Shown here: positions 46,647 to 55,951 of the stretch, in pieces | Numbering within the stretch: position 1 is the first letter of the stretch | How the letters are laid out: each line of letters begins with the position of its first letter | Origin: Shinella yambaruensis | GTDB taxonomy: Bacteria; Pseudomonadota; Alphaproteobacteria; Rhizobiales; Rhizobiaceae | Reading direction: 5' to 3' | NCBI RefSeq assembly: GCF_022899355.1 | Contig: NZ_JALJCK010000001.1 | Location: forward strand, 284,248 to 348,247 | DNA length: 64,000 bases | Translations under genes and position numbers: made by a program | The notes under the pieces: generated by a model | Told to the model about the DNA's origin: nothing | The model's database searches: none | The model's input: the letters and a program-made list of their open reading frames with translations, nothing else

Positions 46647-47477
46647 ATGACGGGATCGCGCGGACGAACGGACACGACCTCCCCCCTTGATACGGGAAAC
46701 GACCCGCCGACCGCCGACGACCTCTTCGACACGCTCGACGAGCGGGGCCATTTCTTCGAGCACCCCGCCCGCGCAACGCCCGCCAAGGCCCTTCCGGCAG
46801 CGGAAGACAAGCACTATCACGGCCACCGCGAGCGGCTTCGCCTGCGCTTCCGCGACAGCGGCGACGGGGCGCTCGCCGATTACGAGATCCTCGAGCTCCT
46901 CCTCTTCCGCCTCATCCCCCGGCGCGACACGAAGCCGGTCGCGAAAGCCCTGCTCGATCGCTTCGGCACGCTGGCCGGCGTCTTCGGCGCGACGCCCGCC
47001 CTGCTGCAGGAGGTGAAGGGCATCGGCGAGGCGGTGGCGCTGGACCTGAAGCTCGTCTCGGCCGTCGCCCAGCGCACGCTGAAGAGCGAGATCCGCAACA
47101 AGACCGTGCTCGCCTCCTGGTCCTCGGTCATCCAGTATTGCCACGCCGCCATGGCGCACGAGCCGCGCGAGCAGTTCCGCATCCTCTTCCTCGACAAGCG
47201 CAACACGCTGATCGCCGACGAGGTGCAGGGCCACGGCACGGTGGATCACACGCCGGTCTATCCGCGCGAGGTGGTGCGCCGCGCGCTGGAGCTCTCGGCC
47301 ACCGCGATCATCCTCGTCCATAATCACCCGTCCGGCGACCCGACGCCGTCGCGGGCGGACATCGATATGACGAAGACGATCGTGGAGACCGCCCGGCCGC
47401 TTGGTATCACGGTGCATGACCACATCATCATCGGCAAGGACGGGCATGCCAGCCTCAAGGGGCTGAGACTGATCTGA
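46647..47477 (+). CDS. radC: RadC family JAB-domain protein
   Basis: 276 aa. Helix-hairpin-helix region ([17 protein letters not shown]) followed by a JAB/MPN metalloprotease-like domain with the JAMM motif [16 protein letters not shown]. The E. coli protein's assumed DNA-repair role has been withdrawn and the real function is uncertain. The N-terminal 55 residues are a low-complexity extension. The ATG at 46647 is 8 bases after the map stop with AAGG upstream. Confidence 0.93.
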   Translation: MTGSRGRTDTTSPLDTGNDPPTADDLFDTLDERGHFFEHPARATPAKALPAAEDKHYHGHRERLRLRFRDSGDGALADYEILELLLFRLIPRRDTKPVAKALLDRFGTLAGVFGATPALLQEVKGIGEAVALDLKLVSAVAQRTLKSEIRNKTVLASWSSVIQYCHAAMAHEPREQFRILFLDKRNTLIADEVQGHGTVDHTPVYPREVVRRALELSATAIILVHNHPSGDPTPSRADIDMTKTIVETARPLGITVHDHIIIGKDGHASLKGLRLI

Positions 47478-47658
47478 AAGGAAGGGCGGCGCCCCGCGGG
47501 AAACCGCCGAATCGCGTTACAAAACAACGAAATCGGGTGCGTTCCTTCATCCGATTGAAACGGTTTGCTGCCACATTCGGTTGACGAAAATTTGCACGGC
47601 GAAGACAATTGCTGCATCGCAATATGATTCTTCCCGCAAAAGGCTGGGGCCATCTCAC

Positions 47659-49065
47659 ATGCAGGAATATGATCTCGTCGTCGTGGGCAGTGGCCCCGCA
47701 GGCCGCCGCGGCGCCATCCAGGCGGCAAAGCTCGGCCGCAAAGTCCTCGTCATCGAGCAGGGAAAACGCGTCGGCGGCGTCTCGGTGCACACCGGCACGA
47801 TCCCCTCGAAGACGCTGCGCGAGACGGCGCTGAACCTTTCCGGCTGGCGCGAGCGCGGCTTCTACGGCCGCGCCTACCGCGTCAAGCAGGAGATCAGCGC
47901 CGACGACCTGCGCCGCCGCCTGCTCATCACGCTCGACCACGAGGTGGAGGTGCTGGAGCACCAGTTCGCCCGCAACCGCGTGCAGCACATGCGCGGCAAG
48001 GCGAAGTTCGTCACGCCGGAGACGATGGAGATCGTCAAGGACGACGGCGAGACCGTTCACGTCCAGGCCAAGAGCATCATGCTGGCCGTCGGCACCAAGC
48101 CGTACCGCCCGGAGAGCATCCCTTTCGACGGCGTCAGCGTTCTCGACAGCGACGAGCTCCTTGACATCAAGGAGCTGCCGCGCTCCATGGCCGTCATCGG
48201 CGCCGGCGTCATCGGCATCGAATATGCCACGATCTTCTCCGCGCTCGACACGCAGGTCACCGTCATCGACCCGAAGCCGACGATCCTCGATTTCATCGAC
48301 AGGGAGATCGTCGAGGAGTTCATCCACGATCTGCGTGACCGCAACATGAAGCTCATCCTCGGCCAGAAGGCCGACAAGGTGGAAAAGCTGGAAAACGGCA
48401 AATGCGAGATCACGCTGGACAACGGCCGCCACGTCACCTGCGACATGGTGCTCTATGCCGCCGGCCGCGTCGGCGCGACGGACAGCCTGAACCTCGCCGC
48501 AGCGGGCCTGACGGCCGATTCGCGCGGCCGCCTCAGCGTCAACCCGGAGACCTTCCAGACCGACGTGCCGCATATCTACGCCGCCGGCGACGTCGTCGGC
48601 TTCCCGAGCCTTGCCTCGACCTCGATGGAACAGGGGCGCATCGCCGCCCGTGTCGCCGTCGGCGCCATCGCCAAGGAACCGCCGAAATATTTCCCCTACG
48701 GCATCTACGCCGTGCCGGAAATCTCCACCTGCGGCCTCACCGAGGAAGAGGTGAAGGAGCGCGGCATCCCCTATGAATGCGGCATGGCGCGTTTCCGGGA
48801 GACCTCGCGCGGCCACATCATGGGCCTCAATTCCGGCCTGCTGAAGATGATCTTCTCGCTGAAGACGCGGCGCCTGCTCGGCGTGCACATCGTCGGCGAA
48901 GGCGCGACGGAGCTCGTCCATATCGGCCAGGCGGTGCTCAACCTGAAGGGCACCGTCGAATATTTCGTCGAGAACACCTTCAACTACCCGACGCTCGCCG
49001 AAGCCTACAAGATCGCCGGCCTCGACGCCTGGAACCGCATGGGCGACCTGTCGCAGGCGAAGTGA
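47659..49065 (+). CDS. sthA: Si-specific NAD(P)+ transhydrogenase SthA
   Basis: 468 aa soluble flavoprotein that exchanges reducing power between NADPH and NAD+. It has the pyridine nucleotide-disulfide oxidoreductase layout: FAD motif VVVGSGPAGRRGAIQAAKLG, NAD motif GAGVIGIEYATIFS, FAD site YAAGDVVGFPSLAS, and the C-terminal dimer domain. The usual redox-cysteine pair is missing: the segment reads VSVHTGTIPSKTLRE (41-55), as expected for SthA and not for lipoamide dehydrogenase. ATG 47659 is used rather than an upstream TTG. Confidence 0.94.
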   Translation: MQEYDLVVVGSGPAGRRGAIQAAKLGRKVLVIEQGKRVGGVSVHTGTIPSKTLRETALNLSGWRERGFYGRAYRVKQEISADDLRRRLLITLDHEVEVLEHQFARNRVQHMRGKAKFVTPETMEIVKDDGETVHVQAKSIMLAVGTKPYRPESIPFDGVSVLDSDELLDIKELPRSMAVIGAGVIGIEYATIFSALDTQVTVIDPKPTILDFIDREIVEEFIHDLRDRNMKLILGQKADKVEKLENGKCEITLDNGRHVTCDMVLYAAGRVGATDSLNLAAAGLTADSRGRLSVNPETFQTDVPHIYAAGDVVGFPSLASTSMEQGRIAARVAVGAIAKEPPKYFPYGIYAVPEISTCGLTEEEVKERGIPYECGMARFRETSRGHIMGLNSGLLKMIFSLKTRRLLGVHIVGEGATELVHIGQAVLNLKGTVEYFVENTFNYPTLAEAYKIAGLDAWNRMGDLSQAK

Positions 49066-49155
49066 TCCGCTTCGCCGGCCAAGGCCGCTCCGGCAGATAT
49101 GCGAAGCGGTTTTGCGCCTGCAGCGGCGGAAGAACGGGCAGAAGGAACGGCACGC

Positions 49156-49959
49156 ATGAGGATCCTGTCGCTGAACGTCTGGGGCGGCATGCTGCACGCG
49201 CCGCTCATCGACTATCTCAGGGCCGTCGATGCCGATGTCTATTGCCTGCAGGAGGTGCCCCGCGCCATCGCCGCGCGGTCGGCATGGCTGACCTATCGCG
49301 ACGGCGCGGTGGAACTCCAGCAGCGCGCCGATCTCTACCGGGACATCGCGACGGCCCTGCCCGGCCATGACGGCTTCTTCGCGCCGGCCATGCGCGGCGA
49401 GCTGGCGGACGGCGATCGTCCCTGCTGGCAGGAGTTCGGCCTTGCCACCTTCATCCGCCAGGATATCGCCGTGATCGGCCAGGCGCTCGATTTCGTGCAC
49501 GGCGCGTTCTCCCCGCACGGTTTCGGCCCCCACCCCCGCCCCCGCAACGCCCACGCCTTCCGCCTCTACGACTATGCCGCGGACCGCGCGCTCACCGTCG
49601 CACAGCTTCACGGCCTTCGAACCGTCGACGGCAAGGGCGACACGCCGGAGCGCGCGGCGCAGGCCGAGGCCCTCGTCGCCCTCATCGCGCGCCTGCACCG
49701 CCAGGACGAAGGCCTCGTCCTCTGCGGTGATTTCAACGTGCTGCCCGAGAGCAAGACGTTCAAGACACTCGCGCGGTTCGGCCTCACCGACCTCGTCATC
49801 ACCCGCGGCTTCACCGACACGCGGACCTCGCTCTACACGAAGCCCGGCCGCTATGCCGACTACATGCTGGTGAACGCGACGGTACGCGTTGCGGATTTCA
49901 CCGTCGTGGAGGCGCCGGAAGTGTCGGATCACCGGGCATTGCTGCTCAGCGTCGGATAA
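49156..49959 (+). CDS. Endonuclease/exonuclease/phosphatase family protein
   Basis: 267 aa with EEP-fold motifs: LSLNVWGG near the N-terminus, CLQEVPR (catalytic Glu), LCGDFNVLPES, and the end SDHRALLLSV with the catalytic His. No signal peptide. Substrate unknown; the family covers DNases, sphingomyelinases and nucleotide phosphatases. ATG 49156 follows GGAAGAACGGCA upstream sequence with a GAAGGA site. Confidence 0.88.
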   Translation: MRILSLNVWGGMLHAPLIDYLRAVDADVYCLQEVPRAIAARSAWLTYRDGAVELQQRADLYRDIATALPGHDGFFAPAMRGELADGDRPCWQEFGLATFIRQDIAVIGQALDFVHGAFSPHGFGPHPRPRNAHAFRLYDYAADRALTVAQLHGLRTVDGKGDTPERAAQAEALVALIARLHRQDEGLVLCGDFNVLPESKTFKTLARFGLTDLVITRGFTDTRTSLYTKPGRYADYMLVNATVRVADFTVVEAPEVSDHRALLLSVG

Positions 49960-50857
49960 AACCCGCCAAGCACGGTGCGTTGGATCCTCGGGTCAAGCCC
50001 GAGGATGACGGAGGGGAGGAAACGCCACCTGCTCTTCAAGCGGCACGGCATGCCGCCCCCCGCATTTTCCGACGAGTTTCCTCTTCTTGCATCATTTTCC
50101 GGCATCATCCGGGGATGGCGGCGAGGAGGAAGCGGCGCAAGCCCCTCCAATGGGCGCGGCACGCGGCCCCTTCGCCGATACCTCCAAACCTCTCGTCTTG
50201 CGTCATCCTCGGGCTTGACCCGAGGATCCAGGCCCCACGCCGCAGCTATTCCTCATCCCCGTTCCCACCGCACATTTTCCCCGCCCCCTCCATCCATGCC
50301 TACAATCTCCCCATCCCGCCGCGGATACACCGCGAGGCGTCGCGGCGAGGCGGGGTCGGCGCGGGGCGTGGGGGGAAGACGCAGAACCCCATGCACCGGG
50401 CCTGCGGAAAATGGTCTCCCTCCGGCGACACGGGGGAAGCGGCGGGCGTTGGACCGAGCCTTCCGCTTCACGCCCCGAACGGCGCGCCGGGCGTGCCTGT
50501 GCGGCACACAAGGGGGCCGGTCTGGCGGATGCGTCGGCATCGTCCGCCGGGATGAAGCCCGTCCGGAAAGGCTTGCCTTTCCGTCCGCCATCGCCAAGGC
50601 GCGCGATGACGGATGCAAAAACGGAAAACGGCGTCATCCCGGAAACCGACGGGAAACGTCCGCCCGGCCCGGCCTTTGCAGAGAGGCCCAGGTCGCGGGC
50701 AAAAACCGCCGAACGGGGCGCTGAAAGGCGTCATATACATATTTCTGACCCGGCGGCTTCCAGCGCCCCGTCCGATGCTCTTTGAAAACCCACGGGCGGA
50801 AACCGCCGCGTGGATGACGGTGCGAAAACAGCAGGAACGCGGCCCTTGCCGCGCAAA
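49960..50857. other. Gene-free, repeat-bearing region upstream of the tig terminator
   Basis: About 900 bases without a convincing gene. It contains two copies of the short palindromic module (GGATCCTCGGGTCAAGCCCG with AGGATGACGGAGG at 49982-50018, and CGTCATCCTCGGGCTTGACC with CGAGGATCC at 50206-50231, in opposite orientation, about 190 bases apart). Open frames here (for example 50411-50785) are rich in Arg/Pro/Ala and show no conserved motif. Codon-position bias is not that of the neighbouring genes. Confidence 0.55.
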
Positions 50858-50885
50858 CAAAAAGGCCGCCCCGAAGGACGGCCTC
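50858..50885 (-). terminator. tig terminator
   Basis: AGGCCGTCC/GGGCGGCCT stem (one G-U/mismatch) with TTCG loop followed on the minus strand by TTTTTGTTTG, 26 bases after the tig stop. Strong rho-independent terminator. Confidence 0.88.
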
Positions 50886-50910
50886 TTTACATGATATCCG
50901 GTCGGACCGA

Positions 50911-52389
50911 TTATTCGGCGTCGCCTTCGGCGGCCTTCTTCTTGGCCGGGGCCTTCTTCTTCGGAGCGGCGTCTTCGCCTTCGGCAGCTTCGGCCTTGGC
51001 GGCAGCCTTCTTCTTCGGCGCGGCCTTCTTGGCTTCCTTCTCGGAACCTTCGGCCTCGTCGTCCGCCATCAGCTCGTCCTTGGAGACGGTCTTGTCCGTC
51101 ACCTTGATCTCGCCGAGCAGGTGGTCGACGACCTTCTCTTCGAAGATCGGCGCGCGGAGCGAAGCGGCGGCGCCCGGGGTCTTCTGGAAGTATTCGAGGA
51201 TCTGCTTTTCCTGGCCCGGGAACTGGCGGAGCTGCTGGTAGAGCGACTGCTGCATTTCCTCGTCGCTCACCTGGACGCCGGCCTTCTCGCCGATTTCCGA
51301 GAGAACGAGGCCGAGGCGGACGCGGCGCTCGGCAAGCTTGCGATATTCTTCGCGCGCAGCTTCTTCCGTCGTGTCCTCGTCAGCGAAGGTCTTGCCGGAC
51401 TGCTGGAGGTCCGTGTTGATCTGGCGCCAGATGTTTTCGAATTCGGCGTCGACCAGGCGCTCCGGCGTGTCGAACTTGTACATCTCGTCGAGCTGGTCGA
51501 GGATCTGGCGCTTGACCTTCTGGCGGGTGACCGAGCCGTACTGGCTCTCGATCTGGCCGCGGACGATCTCGCGCAGCTTGTCGGCCGATTCGAGGCCGAG
51601 CTTCTTGGCAAGCTCGTCGTTGATCTCGACATCGGCCGGGGCGGCGACGTCCTTGACGTTGATGTCGAAGGTCGCTTCCTTGCCGGCAAGGTTGGCGGCC
51701 GGATAGTCGGCCGGGAAGGTCACGGTGATGACCTTCTCGTCGCCGGCCTTCAGGCCGACGAGCTGCTCTTCGAAGCCCGGGATGAAGCGGTTGGAGCCGA
51801 GAACCAGCTCCGCGTCCTCGTCCTTGCCGCCGTCGAAGGGCTCGCCGTCGACCTTGCCGAGATAGTCGATGGTGACGCGGTCGCCGTCGGCGGCCTTGCC
51901 CTTCTTCGTCTCGTAGGAACGGGCGCTTTCGGCGATCTTGAGGATCTGCTCGTCGACTTCGGCAGCGTCGACTTCGACGACTTCGCGCGTGACGGCGATG
52001 CCGGAATTGTCCTTGAGGTCGATGGCCGGGATCACTTCATAGGAGAGCGTGAACTCGAAATCGGCCTGGCCGGCGAGGATCTTCTCGGCCTCGGCCTGGT
52101 CCTCGGTCATCGCGATTTCCGGCTGCGTCGCGGACTTTTCGCCGCGCTCGGAAAGGATGGCCGACGGACGGTCGCGGACGATCTCGTTGACGAGTTCGGC
52201 CATGATGGACTTGCCGTACATCTTCTTGAGATGGGCGAAGGGCACCTTGCCCGGACGGAAGCCGTTGATGCGGACACGGCCCTTGGCGTCTTCAAGACGC
52301 TCGTTCATCTGAGCTTCCATGTCCTTGGCCGGGATGACGACCTTGATTTCGCGCTTCAGCCCTTCAGCGAGCGTTTCGATAACCTGCAT
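50911..52389 (-). CDS. tig: Trigger factor
   Basis: 492 aa ribosome-bound chaperone and peptidyl-prolyl isomerase. The ribosome-binding motif [14 protein letters not shown] (about 45-58) is present, then the FKBP-type domain (about 160-245), then the C-terminal arms. The last about 45 residues are a Lys/Ala-rich repeat tail ([15 protein letters not shown] type), longer than in E. coli. ATG 52389 has AAGG 7 bases upstream; a TTG two codons before is in frame. It ends in a strong terminator. Confidence 0.96.
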   Translation of the reverse strand: MQVIETLAEGLKREIKVVIPAKDMEAQMNERLEDAKGRVRINGFRPGKVPFAHLKKMYGKSIMAELVNEIVRDRPSAILSERGEKSATQPEIAMTEDQAEAEKILAGQADFEFTLSYEVIPAIDLKDNSGIAVTREVVEVDAAEVDEQILKIAESARSYETKKGKAADGDRVTIDYLGKVDGEPFDGGKDEDAELVLGSNRFIPGFEEQLVGLKAGDEKVITVTFPADYPAANLAGKEATFDINVKDVAAPADVEINDELAKKLGLESADKLREIVRGQIESQYGSVTRQKVKRQILDQLDEMYKFDTPERLVDAEFENIWRQINTDLQQSGKTFADEDTTEEAAREEYRKLAERRVRLGLVLSEIGEKAGVQVSDEEMQQSLYQQLRQFPGQEKQILEYFQKTPGAAASLRAPIFEEKVVDHLLGEIKVTDKTVSKDELMADDEAEGSEKEAKKAAPKKKAAAKAEAAEGEDAAPKKKAPAKKKAAEGDAE

Positions 52390-52568
52390 GTTCAAACCTT
52401 CATTTCGAGTTGGCGGTGCTCAAACCGGCCTGCCGGTTATGGCGAACACCCCGCCGGTCCATTTGCCGGCAGTGGCTTTACTGAATTTCGTGGCCTTTTG
52501 GCAAGCAAAATGGCGCTCTCATATATCCACAACCCGCCGAAACCTTCTGTTTCGGCGTTCGGTGGCTC

Positions 52569-52653
<85 letters not shown>

Positions 52654-52777
52654 GTCTCAGAAACCGCTTTGCCACGAGCAGCGTAGCCGCGCACCGTGGC
52701 GCCTTCCGAGCGCGGCGTCTCTATATCACCCGTTTTGGGCGGATCAAAGGAAAAATGCGGGGTTTCGGGCACCGCGC

Positions 52778-53368
52778 TCAATAGAGCGGTTCGTCGTAGA
52801 CGGGCTCCCCCCGAAGGACCAGCCGGGCGATCTGCGGCGTGCCGTCCTTCGAGACGCGCGCCTCCACCTCCAGCTCCTCCTGGTTGCGGGCATCCTCCAG
52901 CACCCTGCCCTCGCCCTCCGGCACGTAGTAGCGCTCGATACCGTAGTTGACGAAGAGGGCATCCGGCAGGCCGCCGTCGCCGGCGGAATAGTAGTCGAAG
53001 GGCAGCGTGCGCAGGATGACGCTGCCTGCCTCCGGCGCAAGGTCGCCGAAGCGCGCCTCGCTCGCCGTCCACAGGCCGTCCGCGCCCGGCGTCAGCCGCA
53101 CGGCAAGGCGCACGCGGCCGCTCGCCTTCGGCACCTCGCCGGTGACGATCGCCTTCGGGATGGTCGAGATCGGGTAGGAGAGGATGACGTAGTCGCCGCG
53201 CAGCAGATCACGCGGATCGACCGGCTGCGTCTTCAGCTTGATGTCGGCGCCGCTGCGCAGGATCGAGGCGCGGCTTTCGACCATGTAGCCAAGCACGGCG
53301 GTCTGCAGCGCGGCCGCGAGGATGCCGGCGACGAGCGGGGGCACGCGGAGAAAGCGGGATGTCGTCAT
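52778..53368 (-). CDS. GDYXXLXY-domain protein
   Basis: 196 aa. A signal-anchor (PLVAGILAAALQTAVLGYMV) is followed by the signature RGDYVILSYPIS at about 58-69, which defines PF14345. The rest is beta-rich and extracytoplasmic. Such genes usually pair with a DUF2157 membrane protein, as here: the DUF2157 gene ends 2 bases before this ATG. Function of the pair is unknown. Confidence 0.9.
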   Translation of the reverse strand: MTTSRFLRVPPLVAGILAAALQTAVLGYMVESRASILRSGADIKLKTQPVDPRDLLRGDYVILSYPISTIPKAIVTGEVPKASGRVRLAVRLTPGADGLWTASEARFGDLAPEAGSVILRTLPFDYYSAGDGGLPDALFVNYGIERYYVPEGEGRVLEDARNQEELEVEARVSKDGTPQIARLVLRGEPVYDEPLY

Positions 53369-53370
53369 GG

Positions 53371-54474
53371 TCAGGCCTCCGCTCTGGTTTCAGCCTTGGA
53401 AAACCGCCGCTCCAGCACGATCACCGCCCAGGCGACCAGCGCCACGACCAGTCCGGACACCAGGAAGAAGCCGGACGTGCCGATGATCGAGCCGATCGTC
53501 TCGGAGGCGAGATAAAGCGTCTCGGCGGCGAAGGTCGCATAACCGAGGTAACGCACCGCGCCGTTCTCCTTGCCGGACAGCGCGATGCCGGCAATGGCGG
53601 CGACGAGCGTGACGATGCCGAGCAACAGCCGGTTCGCGATGTCGTCGAATTCGGCATGCAGCACGAGAAGGCCGACCACCAGCACCAGGTAGGAATAGAA
53701 GGCCGGTGCCGCGCCGGCGCTGCGGGCGAGCGCATGGAGCGGCGATTGCGGCACGGCGGCAAGGAGATAGGCGACGGCGCCGAACCCCGCGATCGCGATG
53801 GCGGTCTCGGGCGTCTCGTATTCGCTATAGATAAAGGCGAGCCAGGCGACGAGCAGCAGATAGGCGAGATGCCGCACCCGTGCCGCGCCGGTATAGCGCA
53901 CCAGAAGAATGATGACGGCCGCCATCAGCGGCATCAGCCAGAGCAGCACCGTCTCGTCGACATTGTAGGATTGCGTCCAGTCCGCACCGGAGACGACGAA
54001 GGCGAGGACACCGGCAATGGCCGTGACGGCGCCAGAGCGGAAGAGCGCGGCGGCGGCGACCGCGCCGGCGAACCAGACGAGCATCGCCTGGAACGTGTCG
54101 CCGGAGAGATGATACATCTGCCCGACAAGCGCGATCGCGCCGCCGAAGGCGAGCGTGCCGAAGACGAGGAAGGCGGCCGCCAGCCGCTCCGCGCCGCGGC
54201 CGACCAGCACCGCGCCGCCAAGATAGGCGCCCCAGATCAGGCCGACGATGCCGACGAGCCGCACGAGCCGCGGGATCGCTTCCCAGTTGGCCGCAACGAG
54301 CAGCAGAACCGCGGCGGAGACGAGAAGGGCCGCGATGATCATCAGCACCCGCCCGAGGCTGAAGGAACTGGGCCGGGAATCGTATTCCTGCAGCAGGCGA
54401 CCGGCCGTCGGGGCATCGAGCAGGCCCTGTGCCGTCCAGTGTTTGAGGTCGCGCTCCAGCCTGCCCCTGTACAT
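53371..54474 (-). CDS. DUF2157 domain polytopic membrane protein
   Basis: 367 aa. The N-terminal DUF2157 domain (YRGRLERDLKHWTAQGLLDAPTAG) is cytoplasmic and is followed by about ten to eleven membrane helices (VLMIIAALLVSAAVLLLVAANW and onwards). ATG 54474 is used because GGAG lies about 9 bases upstream; the frame extends to a GTG at 54501 without a ribosome site. It is the first gene of a two-gene unit with the GDYXXLXY protein. Confidence 0.9.
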   Translation of the reverse strand: MYRGRLERDLKHWTAQGLLDAPTAGRLLQEYDSRPSSFSLGRVLMIIAALLVSAAVLLLVAANWEAIPRLVRLVGIVGLIWGAYLGGAVLVGRGAERLAAAFLVFGTLAFGGAIALVGQMYHLSGDTFQAMLVWFAGAVAAAALFRSGAVTAIAGVLAFVVSGADWTQSYNVDETVLLWLMPLMAAVIILLVRYTGAARVRHLAYLLLVAWLAFIYSEYETPETAIAIAGFGAVAYLLAAVPQSPLHALARSAGAAPAFYSYLVLVVGLLVLHAEFDDIANRLLLGIVTLVAAIAGIALSGKENGAVRYLGYATFAAETLYLASETIGSIIGTSGFFLVSGLVVALVAWAVIVLERRFSKAETRAEA

Positions 54475-54719
54475 CCGTTCCCGCTCCGTTCGGAAAAACA
54501 CCGGTGGTTCACGCCGATTCCGGCTTTGTCAACAGGAACGATACAGATCGGCCGGAAATTCGCAATCGGAGCAAAAATCCGCCAAAAGGGCATTTATTCG
54601 CGCTTCTCGCCCTTGAAGACCGGCCTCCGACCACCAAGATTAACGGGAAATAAAGAAAGATTGGATAAAGCTGGCCTTCACAGGCCGATTGGCCCGGTGA
54701 TTTCGGACATGCAGATGGC
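54475..54719. other. AT-richer intergenic sequence upstream of the sRNA block
   Basis: No gene seen. The region is notably AT-richer than the window average and contains the promoter of the DUF2157 unit on the minus strand. Confidence 0.4.
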
Positions 54720-54774
54720 GCATATCATCCATGCTCATATTGCACTGCACAAAATCGACGGCCAGGGCTATAGT
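54720..54774 (+). promoter_or_regulatory. Candidate promoter 1 of the sRNA/DUF1127 block
   Basis: GCATA at 54720-54724, TTGCACTGCACA at 54740-54751 and TATAGT at 54769-54774. The C of GCATA is 48 bases before the T of the -10, and the 12-mer starts 29 bases before it, as in promoter 4. TGCACA is 17 bases from the -10. It would drive the first sRNA with a leader of about 140 bases, or a separate transcript. Confidence 0.5.
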
Positions 54775-54920
54775 ACAGACATCGGATCAGAAGCGATCCG
54801 GCCCGCAAATCAAGGCGCCGCGTAGTGTAGGGCGACAGAGGAACGGGAAGGCGGACGGGTCGAACCGCCCGGCATGATGCCGAAAGACCCGGGCCCCGCA
54901 AGCGGGGAACGACATGGAAT

Positions 54921-55045
54921 TCGGAACGACGCACTCCTCCTCCCAGCGTCGTTTCGATACGATTGGCAACACTCCTCCTCCCAGTTGCCAATCAACTTTA
55001 GTGACGCCCGCTGGATCTCCTCCCCCAGCGGGCGTTATTATTTGC
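54921..55045 (+). ncRNA. sRNA 1 with three CUCCUCCC loops (alpha-r14/suhB type)
   Basis: Three hairpins, each exposing an anti-Shine-Dalgarno CUCCUCC in its loop. Hairpin 1 has stem AACGACG/CGTCGTT (54925-54931 with 54947-54953). Hairpin 2 has stem ATTGGCAAC/GTTGCCAAT (54962-54970 with 54984-54992). Hairpin 3 is a terminator with stem CGCCCGCTGG/CCAGCGGGCG (55005-55014 with 55025-55034) followed by TTATTATTTG. This is the hallmark of alpha-r14 (suhB/NfeR1) trans-acting sRNAs, which mask ribosome sites of many mRNAs. The 5' end is uncertain. Confidence 0.82.
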
Positions 55046-55156
55046 GCAAACGCATGGCAGGCCGCGCCAAAGCGGCCCGATCGCCAGACAAGCCCACCGT
55101 TTCGCCCAACACCTGGGCAACCCCGTCCCGCACAGCGCGGAATACATGCACCCTGC

Positions 55157-55211
55157 GCATAGGTGCCATTCCGATCGCGCTCTACCGCGCACGGCTTTGG
55201 CGACCTATATG
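55157..55211 (+). promoter_or_regulatory. Candidate promoter 2 (sRNA 2)
   Basis: GCATAGGTGCC starting at 55157 and TATATG at 55206-55211; the C of GCATA is 48 bases before the -10 T. GCATAGGTGCC recurs exactly in promoter 3. No clear -35 hexamer, which suggests an activator-dependent promoter. Confidence 0.55.
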
Positions 55212-55217
55212 GTTCTT

Positions 55218-55344
55218 ATCGGTCGGGCGACGATCTCCTCCTCCCAACGTCCCCGACAGGATTGGCGGCCCTCCCTCCTCCCAGGCTGCCAATCGATATC
55301 AGCAACGCCCGCCGGACCTCCTCCCCCGGCGGGCGTTGTTTTTT
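55218..55344 (+). ncRNA. sRNA 2 with three CUCCUCCC loops (alpha-r14/suhB type)
   Basis: About 127 nt if the start is 7 bases after TATATG. Three CUCCUCC-type loops again: a weak first hairpin (GACG/CGTC), a second with stem ATTGGCGGCC/GGCTGCCAAT (one G-U), and a terminator hairpin with stem AACGCCCGCCGG/CCGGCGGGCGTT followed by GTTTTTT. It is a paralogue of sRNA 1: the second and third hairpins align base for base apart from compensatory changes. Confidence 0.85.
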
Positions 55345-55448
55345 GCGTCGCACCCAAGCAATGTTGCATAGCGACCTTAACCTTTATGGCCGAACGCCCG
55401 GAATTTGGCCTGAATTTTGTCAAAATTTCTGCTTGACATGCTCAAAAC

Positions 55449-55502
55449 GCATAGGTGCCGTGCTGTAACAGCGCTGTTCTTTTCGGCGGCGCAGCGTATA
55501 TT
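55449..55502 (+). promoter_or_regulatory. Candidate promoter 3 (first DUF1127 gene)
   Basis: GCATAGGTGCC from 55449 and TATATT at 55497-55502; spacing from C to T is 47. A perfect 12-base palindrome AACAGCGCTGTT lies between them (55467-55478). Confidence 0.55.
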
Positions 55503-55574
55503 CCAATCATCAGATCGGGGCGGCGCCAAGGACGAGCGGCCGCCCAGCAGGAAGCCCAAGAAAGGGGTAAGAAC

Positions 55575-55718
55575 ATGAACCTGGCACGCTCTTTCAACAA
55601 CTGGCGCAAGTACCGTCAGACCGTCAACGAACTCGGCCGCATGTCGGACCGGGAACTCCGTGACCTCGGCATCGGCCGCAGCGATATCCCGTATATCGCC
55701 CGCAAGGCCGCCAACTAA
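55575..55718 (+). CDS. DUF1127 microprotein 1
   Basis: 47 aa. Matches the YjiS-like DUF1127 core: WRKYRQTVNELGRMSDRELRDLGIGRSDI. It is strongly basic with seven arginines, consistent with RNA contact. DUF1127 proteins of alphaproteobacteria affect RNA turnover, phosphate and carbon physiology; in Rhodobacter a DUF1127 protein (CcaF1) is encoded together with CUCCUCCC-motif sRNAs. ATG 55575 follows AAAGGGG. It has its own promoter candidate and a strong terminator, so it is monocistronic. Confidence 0.93.
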   Translation: MNLARSFNNWRKYRQTVNELGRMSDRELRDLGIGRSDIPYIARKAAN

Positions 55719-55749
55719 GCCGAACGACCTTTAACGGTCCCGTTTCGAA

Positions 55750-55780
55750 CGCCCTCCGGCTCCCGCCGGAGGGCGTTTTC
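55750..55780 (+). terminator. Terminator of DUF1127 gene 1
   Basis: 11-bp stem CGCCCTCCGGC/GCCGGAGGGCG with a TCCC loop, followed by TTTTCGTTT. Confidence 0.92.
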
Positions 55781-55951
55781 GTTTGCGCGTCTTTTTGCGC
55801 CGCACAATGTCGCAATTTTCCATGCGCGACATGCAGGGCCGCCCTTCCCCGGCACGCATTTTTCCTATCTGCCTGGAATGGCGGCATTTTCTGCCCATTT
55901 TGCCTGCAGGCGATCCATCTGCCCGATTGATGGTCGTCTTATTGCACAAAT
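55781..55951. other. Spacer between the two DUF1127 genes
   Basis: No gene seen. Lower G+C than the flanks. The stretch leads into promoter 4. Confidence 0.4.

Noticed and set aside
47779..47823. Loss of redox cysteines in the SthA protein as a mutation
   Set aside because: SthA enzymes normally lack the full disulfide pair, so this is family-typical.
47455..49932. 825-codon open frame on the minus strand
   Set aside because: Antisense shadow of sthA and the EEP-family gene.
50411..50785. Open frames in the 50 kb gene-free stretch
   Set aside because: No conserved motif, no ribosome site, several overlapping frames of equal quality.
54921..55344. AbcR1/AbcR2 (alpha-r15) identity for the tandem sRNAs
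   Set aside because: AbcR sRNAs are also tandem with anti-Shine-Dalgarno motifs, but three CUCCUCC loops per RNA fit alpha-r14 (suhB/NfeR1) better. A covariance search would settle it.
55361..55420. A fifth GCATA box (55366)
   Set aside because: No TATA-type -10 lies 47-48 bases downstream (the sequence there is TTTTGT), so I do not count it as a promoter.
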